From the NCBI GenBank assembly GCA_963966185.1, contig CAWZYM010000289.1, forward strand, positions 18,501 to 82,500: DNA of 64,000 nt, given 5' to 3'. Position numbers and translations under genes: made by a program. Positions 58,632 to 64,000 of this stretch are shown here, piece after piece. The notes under the pieces were generated by a model. It was not told the DNA's origin. It was given only the letters and a program-made list of their open reading frames with translations, and did not search any database. This stretch comes from Rhabditoides inermis (lineage: Eukaryota; Nematoda; Chromadorea; Rhabditida; Rhabditidae). The stretch's first letter is position 1; every line of letters begins with the position of its first letter.

Positions 58632-59802
58632 TCACCTTTTTGGTTTCCTTAGATCTGTCCTGTGACTTTTCCAATGACCTCGCTTTGCTAGCCTCTTTGT
58701 TCTCTTTACTAGGCTCGCCGCTATTCTTTCCGTCAGCGCTGCGTTGGACACTCTTCGCATCGATCTTCCCTTCCTTAAAACAAATGAAGTCTTCATCTTC
58801 CAGAAGGTGTGACGTCACCTTGCTGGTCACCTTGACGTCCTTTCCTCCAGCTACCCTCAAGTTTCCCCCATTCGCCGTTTTCTCGCCAGTCATCGGTTCC
58901 TTGCTCTTCTCCTCCTCTTTCTTCGTGTCCTCCGATTTCGCAGCCAACATGTTGCTTTTTTCAGTCTCCGTCTAAAAGTACAGTATGATACAGTATCAAG
59001 TACAGTAACCCGTACCGTCTTGGGTGGTCCCTTTTCGAATCGCGGCGGTCGGGGGCGACAGCAGCAGCAGAACGAGCAGGCAAACGAGTAGGCAACCAAC
59101 ACGGTCACCAGTCCCGACACACACGCAGTCAGGAACGACTGAAGAGATTAGGTATACGGTAGTTTACAGTATCCCGGGTTACGGTAGCTACCCACCGGCA
59201 TGACACCCAGGATCACTTCGGCGAGCAGCATCTTCTGCGCCGACGGGTTCGTAAAGTCCTGAAATCGATCGATAACCAATCGATAATCATTCGATTACCT
59301 TGGCAATGTTCTGCAGGGTGAGGTCGGGTATGCGGTCTTCGTGGCTGGGATCGAAGACTCCGTAGCCCCAGAACATATCTGGGTGAGGGGGGATGCGGGG
59401 AGGGGAGATGGGAGGCTTGCGGGAACACATGCCTAGGAGAGAAGTGACGTCATTCTCTGATCCGAGAGGAGACAGAGGACGCACCCTTCTCGCGCACCTT
59501 CACCCATGCCTGCTTGATTTGAGCGGGTGTCTGCACCGGCGCGCCCTTTCCTGGTCGTTTCGTGGATGCAGCCGCAGCCACTGCCACAATCACCGCCAAT
59601 CTGAAAGCAGCAAGGTTACGTACCTACACGTTACGGTATACTACAGTACTGTTGACATGGTGGATTCAAAACAACAATACCAACGACATTGTCAACAGTT
59701 TATCCCGACAGTTTGAGAAAGACGGAGGGAGAGAGGGAAGGAGGGGCGGGGCTTGGAGGGGCGGACTCACACCACACCAAGCAGTCGTGGCGGCGGGCGC
59801 AT
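50442..59802 (-). CDS. Prominin-like pentaspan membrane protein
   Basis: Many short minus-strand exons. The start at 59802 (MRPPPRLLGVVLAVIVAVAA) is a signal peptide. MFWGYGVFDP and LTLQNIAKV follow, then LTACVSGLVTVLVAYSFACS running into CCCCRPRPP: a first TM and a Cys-rich turn as in prominins. A charged Ser/Lys loop lies at about 58970-58440, then TM2 near 58130 (IALIVLIVLMMMFGILVLAV). A long extracellular helical loop (57955-52650) includes VTNPRYNEEVKKLFGKIDAK. TM3/TM4 lie near 52440-52200, a second helical loop near 51960-50840 follows, and the last TM (VLAMICNVLIGVIGVSVARF) runs to a KKCKKDKD end (stop complement of 50442-50444). Prominins mark membrane protrusions. A 4.6 kb LTR element lies in the intron between FTTAKHN and VTNPRYN. 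Exon borders are approximate. Confidence 0.7.
50585..50672. repeat. (CT)n-rich intron of the prominin-like gene
   Basis: Pyrimidine-only tract on plus, that is GA repeat in the sense strand, starting directly after the splice donor of the penultimate exon. Further examples in the same gene are near 51750-51840, 52150-52200, 52490-52540 and 58580-58630. Confidence 0.8.
52958..53213 (+). repeat. 5' LTR
   Basis: A 256 bp direct repeat partner of 57288-57543, with TG...CA ends. AATAAATG near 53133 may be the polyadenylation signal. Confidence 0.85.
53453..53625. repeat. 8 bp tandem repeat in the retroelement leader
   Basis: About 21 units of ATTCCGTG with occasional ACTCCGTG. It lies between the 5' LTR and gag and is probably part of the element's untranslated leader. 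The minus-strand open frames it creates (HGITESRN repeats) are by-products of the repeat. Confidence 0.9.
54614..55912 (+). CDS. Ty3-type gag-like protein of the LTR element
   Basis: An uninterrupted frame of 432 codons. The N-terminus is acidic and polar, then an AAADAQ hexapeptide is repeated about eight times (54797-54950). A capsid-like region follows (FNGEGSLTRFTKGLNERANF; YNGRLMKNLTSVRQDKNESV; NQFSNRISDLADDL), as in retrotransposon Gag families. The C-terminal 120 residues are rich in Arg, Ser, Asp and His and lack a CCHC knuckle, so RNA binding would rely on basic residues. Host defence or assembly roles are not implied. Confidence 0.75.
   Translation: MSGSDSESSDDTVTGNFHTPQQPAQAPQSNLRDERADRREQVRNQQREQREALEAIREAQAAADAQAAADAQAAADAQAAADAQAAADAQAAADAQSALDAQAAADAQAALAQEEEEREMAGLSLLVPEIGKWPKFNGEGSLTRFTKGLNERANFLGWDAAKVTNLIPFLLESEARERYDNYDSATKSDYTEVIKQLMIDFNTELYNGRLMKNLTSVRQDKNESVNQFSNRISDLADDLGESDGGKESLKKANFWRGLKKPIRDQMIMWGKSSGTFDELKKAALEIEIRIRMIDDQKEMDSLSASVNAMSLTDNSRDTKRSNSRSDYGRSGNKRDRRGLYDRKQESSQSQHNTSRNHSTRNERDYDHSREHFQHSNSRDAYKNRGYSSERHRHDFRDRRDRRDSRDRYYQCERHYSRDHHYSHHDRDSGSRY
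56239..56502 (+). pseudogene. Integrase C-terminal tail remnant
   Basis: GCYRITGINEPNITAYLLDK and FHRNRAKHYIECQ match the chromodomain-proximal end of Ty3-type integrases (a G-P/C-Y-R-I module followed by an N-R-x-K motif). The frame ends in a Lys/Arg-rich tail. The rest of pol is missing, indicating an internal deletion between gag and this point. Confidence 0.5.
56639..56842 (+). CDS. Small unassigned frame downstream of the integrase remnant
   Basis: A frame of 67 codons starting MQMSSNGQKEDAATQKLASF, preceded by a TTTGCAG acceptor-like sequence at about 56637-56643. It is Thr/Pro-rich. It could be the second exon of a spliced extra gene of the element; no family is recognised. Confidence 0.25.
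   Translation: MQMSSNGQKEDAATQKLASFDGLLEERNTANPTLPYTVVTETPPTTNNTPPHPSDSDVLSAAVLAAS
57288..57543 (+). repeat. 3' LTR
   Basis: Second copy of the 256 bp repeat, preceded by a purine tract and followed by the AAAG target duplication. Confidence 0.85.
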
Positions 59803-60623
59803 CGCGGGAAGAGAGAAGAGGAAATGACGGGTGGCAGGGAGGGAGGGAAGGGAGAGAGGGAGGAGAGTCTAGACAGTGACAATCAACGACACTGCACGTG
59901 CGCGAAATGTGTTGACGCGGTCGCATTTTCCGACGCTCGATTGTTGGATCAATTGTGAGCCACATCGGGCGTTCAAAAATTGCGTACGCCACCCATATAG
60001 AATATTTATCGCAAACCAATGATTGGGGGAAGTATAGGGCATCCCCCCGTTCATCGTAGGGCAGTAGTTTCGCCGAATTTTTGCCAGACAGCATTTGAGT
60101 CATCAACAGTCCGTTATCAGCCCGCGCGAGATCATTTGGCCGCGCGATTCGCGCGATTGGAGGTCTCTTTTTAGGGAAATGAGGGTCATTTGCAAGTCTA
60201 AAGAATCAGAGTTCTCCATCTTCTAAAGTTAATTACTCCTTTCAAAATTAAGCAATCTTCACAAAATTTTGATATGTAATAGGTATCAGTAGTTCTATTC
60301 GATCTCTAGTGTTCGATTTTTCATTTTCGCCTCCATTTTCTAATTAGAGTCCAAAAACCTTGATTTTGACTCAATTTCCAATGGGAAAGTTCCGAAATTT
60401 AATTACTCTTTTCAAACTTATCGCACAGCGCCCAGTTTTCTGGAGGAGATGCCCAGATAAAATGCTCAGAGATCTCTAGTGATCGATTTTTCGATTTCCG
60501 TCATTTTTACCATGTTTGAGCACAGAAACACGCAATCGGTGCAAATTTGCATAAAATTCCGGCTGTCTGGCGAGCCAGCGATATTGCCGTACGATGAAAG
60601 GGGGAATGGCCTATATTGATATT
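59803..60623. other. Intergenic region with a NeSL/R2-like 3' fragment
   Basis: Holds the 3'-terminal fragment of the NeSL/R2-like family at 59948-60035. Two spaced copies of a block with TCTCTAGTG followed by TCGATTTTTC lie near 60302 and 60472, together with two copies of ATTACTC-TTTTCAAA-type words. No gene. Confidence 0.5.
59948..60035 (-). mobile_element. 3' fragment of the NeSL/R2-like element family
   Basis: GGGCGTTCAAAAATTGCGTA and CGCCACCCATAT are shared with the 3' UTR of the element at 32876-34100. The match starts at a TCAATTGT(A/G)AGCC end and fades after about 90 bp. It is a severely 5'-truncated second insertion. Confidence 0.7.
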
Positions 60624-62278
60624 GCCTTCCTGCCCCTTCCTGCCCCTTCCTGCCCCTTCCTGCCCCTTCCTGCCCCTCCTGCCCCTTCCTGCCCCTTCCT
60701 GCCCCTTCCTGCCCCTTCCTGCCTCTTCCTACTCCTTCCTGCCCCTTCTTGCCCCTTCCTGCCCCTTCCTGCCCCTTCCTGCCCCTTCCTGCCCCTTCCT
60801 GCCCCTTCCTGCCCCTTCCTGCCCCTTCCTGCCCCTTCCTGCCCCTTCCTGCCCCTTCCTGCCCCTTCCTGCCCCTTCCTGCCCCTTCCTGCCTCTTCCT
60901 ACTCCTTCCTGCCCCTTCTTGCCCCTTCCTGCCCCTTCCTGCCCCTTCCTGCCCTTTCCTGCCCCTTCCTGCCCCTTCCTGCCCTTTCCTGCCCCTTCCT
61001 GCCCCTTCCTGCCCCTTCCTGCCCCCCTTCCTGTCCCTTCCTGCCCCTTCCTGCCCCTTCCTGCCCCTTCCTACTCCTTCCTGCCCCTTCCTGCCCCTAA
61101 CTGCCCCTTCCTGCCCCTTCCTGCCTCTTCCTGCCCCTTCCTGCCCCTTCCTGCCCCCTTCCTGCCCCTTCCTGCCCCTTCCTGCCCCTTCCTGCTCCTT
61201 CCTGCCCCTTCCTGCCCCTTCCTGCCCCTTCCTGCCCCTTCCTTCCCCTTCCTGCCCCTTCCTGCCCCTTCCTGCCTCTTCCTACTCCTTCCTGCCCCTT
61301 CTTGCCCCTTCCTGCCCCTTCCTGCCCCTTCCTGCCCTTTCCTGCCCCTTCCTGCCCCTTCCTGCCCTTTCCTGCCCCTTCCTGCCCCTTCCTGCCCCTT
61401 CCTGCCCCCCTTCCTGTCCCTTCCTGCCCCTTCCTGCCCCTTCCTGCCCCTTCCTACTCCTTCCTGCCCCTTCCTGCCCCTAACTGCCCCTTCCTGCCCC
61501 TTCCTGCCCCTTCCTGCCTCTTCCTGCCCCTTCCTGCCCCTTCCTGCCCCCTTCCTGCCCCTTCCTACTTCTTCCTACTTCTTCCTGCCCCTTCCTGCCC
61601 CTTCCTGCCCCTTCCTGCCCCTTCCTGCCCTTTCCTGCCCCTTCCTGCTTCTTCCTGCCCCTTCCTGCCCCTTCCTGCCCCTTCCTGCCCCTTCCTGCCC
61701 CTTCCTGCCCCTTCCTGCCCCTTCCTGCCCCTTCCTGCCCCTTCCTGCCCCTTCCTGCCCCTTCCTGCCCCTTCCTGCCCCTTCCTGCCCCTTCCTGCCC
61801 CTTCTTGCTCCTTCCTGCGCCTTCCTGCGCCTTCCTGCCCCTTCCTGCCCCTTCCTGCCCCTTCCTGCCCCTTCCTGCCCCTTCCTGCCCCTTCCTGCCC
61901 CTTCCTGCCCCTTCCTACTCCTTCCTGCCCCTTCTTGCCCCTTCTTGCCCCTTCCTGCCCCTTCCTGCCCCTTCCTGCCCCTTCCTGCCCTTTCCTGCCC
62001 CTTCCTGCCCCTTCCTGCCCTTTCCTGCACTTTCCTGCCCCTTCCTGCCTCTTCCTGCCCCTTCCTGCCTCTTCCTGCTCCTTCCTGCCCCTTCCTGCCC
62101 CTTCCTGCCCCTTCCTGCCCCTTCCTGCCCCTTCCTGCCCCTTCCTGCCCCTTCCTGCCCCTTTCTGCCCCTTTCTGATCCTTCCTGCCCCTTGCTGCCC
62201 CTTGCTGCCCCTTCCTGCCCCTTCCTGCCCCTTCCTGCCCCTTCCTGCCCTTTCCTGCCCCTTCCTGTCCCTTCTTTG
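60624..62278. repeat. 10 bp minisatellite, about 165 units
   Basis: A near-perfect decamer CCCTTCCTGC runs for 1.66 kb, with sparse variants (CTTCCTACTC, CCCTTCTTGC, CCCTAACTGC) and a few 11-13 base units. Variant strings recur as blocks, for example ACTCCTTCCTGCCCCTTCTT at about 60730, 60900 and 61284, showing duplications of hundreds of bases. All plus frames are open with PAPSCPFLPL repeats because the unit lacks stops; there is no sign of a gene. Confidence 0.95.
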
Positions 62279-62580
62279 ATTGGTCAGCTGATATCGAATG
62301 GTTATCAGCAAAGTGTTCGAGCAGCCGAAAGCGTTCAAAAGTCGTACAACGTACAAGCAATCCAGAAAAAAACCATTCCATATACCATATCCCCCGCAAT
62401 TACATTTTGTGTAGTCACTAGCAACCAGCACACCAGCAAAATCAACAACGACAACGACAGTCAAACATAACGCGTTTATCAGAAGTTTGTAAGTGATAAT
62501 ATGGGCGAGACGCAACGTGAAATACGAGCTGTAACGGGGTATGTATACTCTAACGGGGTATAGGGTATGTTTTGTTCAAA
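62279..62580. other. Intergenic region
   Basis: Short AT-rich segment between the decamer array and the next gene. It contains a repeated TAACGGGGTAT near 62532 and 62552. No gene. Confidence 0.4.
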
Positions 62581-62736
62581 CTAAACAGGAGGGAGGCGCT
62601 TGCTGTTTGGGGCGACAGTGTATCCCTCGTTGTTCTTGTAGATGTGCGGCTGGTTGTTCAGCAACTCGTGGTAGTCAACGCCGAGACTCTTCTTGACGGA
62701 CTTTCGCATCCTAGCACGCGTGCTGAAAGAAGGTAG

Positions 62737-62777
<41 letters not shown>

Positions 62778-63693
62778 TCAATCAGCGAGCGACTCGGTGA
62801 TGCCGTACTTGTTGCGGTATGCGAGCACGACATCGTCTCCGTTTGACTGCGCCGGGTTGAACTGCTTGTTGAACATGTAGACGAACATCGGGATCAGCTG
62901 CTGTTCTTTCATCTCTTTTTTCATTGGAGTTGCCGTTCTTGTACTCGTCTGGCAGGTCGGCGATGGCGGCCTCAACCTTCTCAGAGCACATGCCCAGGTG
63001 CAGGTCGCCCTTCACATCCGGAGACTGATTCGGCTCTGTCTTTTGGCTCATCTTCATCTCCACTTCAGCCTTCTGCTCTCCGTCTTGCTTGGTCATCTTT
63101 TTGATGGCCGTTTGCAGCCGAGCGATCAGTATCTGGCTGGTGTGCTTCGCTGCGCCGAGATTACAGAGAGAGTTCTCCAGGTTGATGTACGAACTCTCCT
63201 CAATCCGAATCTGCAATCACTCATGAATGTGCCGCACACACGAGCGCTTCACTCACATCGTCGACGAGGTTTTTGTGTGCCAAATGCGTTGCGCAGCAGA
63301 TGTTGCCGGCACAAACATACTCCCCGCACTTGTTGCAGTAGGAGACAGGCATGGACAACGGGTTCTCGTTGATTACCTCGCAGCCGCCGCCGCTGCAGTA
63401 GTGGGCGGCTGCGAACTTGGTGAACTCGTCGATTTCGATCTTGAACTCCTGGGCCGCTACCATAGCCTTGATCAGGTGGTGAGGCACAAATTGGTAGACG
63501 GGTACTTGGTGACTTTGCATTCAGAGGAGATGCACACCTACACGAATATAATTAGTCGAGAAGACGGGGAGAGAGGGGAAGAGGGAGAGACGATGAAGGA
63601 TTACCTTCTCCTCCCGTTCCGTGCCATCGTCCGACTTCGGCACTTCGAGCGACTTCCTTTTGAGATACGCGATGCGGAATGCTGGCAGGGCAG
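62581..63693 (-). CDS. Unassigned Cys-rich (B-box-like) protein with two homopolymer frameshifts
   Basis: Four minus-strand exons are visible: from about 63693 to 63605 (AYLKRKSLEVPKSDDGTERE), 63537-63257, 63210-62819 and 62722-62581. The second has paired cysteines and histidines (HYCSGGGCEV; YCNKCGEYVCAGNICCATHL), like a B-box or treble-clef zinc site. The third is helical and polar (LIARLQTAIKKMTKQD) and then MFVYMFNKQFNPAQSNGDD. The last ends NSKRLPPV, stop TAG. Two breaks occur: a GGG run at 63500-63502 seems one base short, and a T6 run at 62916-62921 one base long (plus strand). Both lie in homopolymers, so sequencing error is as likely as decay. The 5' end is not identified and may lie beyond 63.7 kb. 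Function unknown. Confidence 0.5.
62735..62775. repeat. (GA)n tract in the last intron of the Cys-rich gene
   Basis: Purine run on plus (CT on the sense strand), acting as the polypyrimidine region before the TTTCAG acceptor of the last exon. Confidence 0.8.
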
Positions 63694-64000
63694 CGGTCCG
63701 GTGCTTTTTATGCGCTTGTTTAGACGAGTTTCAAATGACCACAGACAGTCGAATGCTACGCCACGCCCACGACGACTCGAACCCTCATTAGGCGAATGGC
63801 AACACATGTTAATGTACTGACAAATAACTAGAAAATGGAGGTCTGGACTCTGGACAGGCAATCTAGAAAGTCTCATTTGCATGTCTGCGCGGGACGAGGA
63901 GTCTAAGGCCGACGTGTGAAATGACGTTTGGTGGAATGGTCAGTCGATCCGGCGGCAGTGGCAGCGAGCGGCGGCGTGGTGAGGTAGGGTGTGGTCATTT
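63694..64000. other. Right edge of window
   Basis: No exon that can be supported. On minus it should contain the 5' exon or promoter of the Cys-rich gene. GC-rich words (GGCGGCAGTGGCAGCGAGCG) lie at about 63952-63971. Confidence 0.35.

Noticed and set aside
60594..62515. Long open frames with PAPSCPFLPL (plus) or GRKGQEGAGR (minus) repeats
   Set aside because: By-products of a 10 bp repeat without stops; open on both strands and in several frames, so not evidence of a gene.

Overview
The window looks like a gene-dense, intron-rich nematode chromosome, probably from a free-living diplogastrid or rhabditid. Supporting signs are short introns ending in TTTCAG-type acceptors, nematode-restricted families (srh and srx chemoreceptors, a DB-module secreted protein, a cuticle collagen), and nematode-type retroelements (NeSL/R2-like, RTE-like, LTR). 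The genus cannot be fixed from the sequence; a Pristionchus-like worm is an inference.

Layout. 1-2.1 kb (+): 3' part of an F-box/LRR-like gene. 2.8-13.2 kb (+): a DNAJC14-like co-chaperone gene with His-rich exons, a J domain and a Jiv90-type zinc domain. Its 3.1 kb intron holds an apparent terminal-inverted-repeat element carrying decayed UTP4/cirhin-like WD exons on the minus strand. 14.0-17.5 kb (+): a cuticle collagen with an unusually long Pro/Ala/Tyr tail. 17.9-20.8 kb (-): two tandem srh-like receptor genes, one intact-looking and one a pseudogene. 21.5-22.6 kb (-): a DB-module secreted protein. 23.1-26.4 kb (+): a small DOMON protein with an RTE-like insertion in intron 3.

24.19-32.75 kb is a large inverted duplication (arms about 2.5 kb). 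Its 3.56 kb centre holds a 2.3 kb C-rich minisatellite and a BEL/Pao-like gag relic. A truncated NeSL/R2-like retrotransposon lies at 32.9-34.1 kb (-).

34.4-39.5 kb: a BTB-BACK-Kelch gene on +, preceded by a truncated minus-strand Kelch tail. The 5' half of this unit recurs at 41.0-42.9 kb as a broken copy. MITE-like elements lie at 16.8, 39.8 and 44.7 kb; the 39.8 kb copy contains a 470 bp tRNA-like palindrome. 45.6-49.3 kb (+): an srx-like receptor broken at a splice donor by a 2.28 kb foldback element. 50.4-59.8 kb (-): a prominin-like pentaspan gene with an intact-bordered LTR retrotransposon derivative in one intron. 60.6-62.3 kb: a 1.66 kb decamer minisatellite. 62.6-64 kb (-): an unnamed Cys-rich gene with two homopolymer frameshifts.

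The genes do not form an obvious pathway. The main theme is the density of palindromes, foldbacks and simple repeats around and inside ordinary nematode genes. For the Kelch (587 aa), DOMON (255 aa), DB (140 aa) and srx (338 aa) models I added the exon lengths by hand and each sum is a multiple of three. Other exon models are hand-read and approximate.
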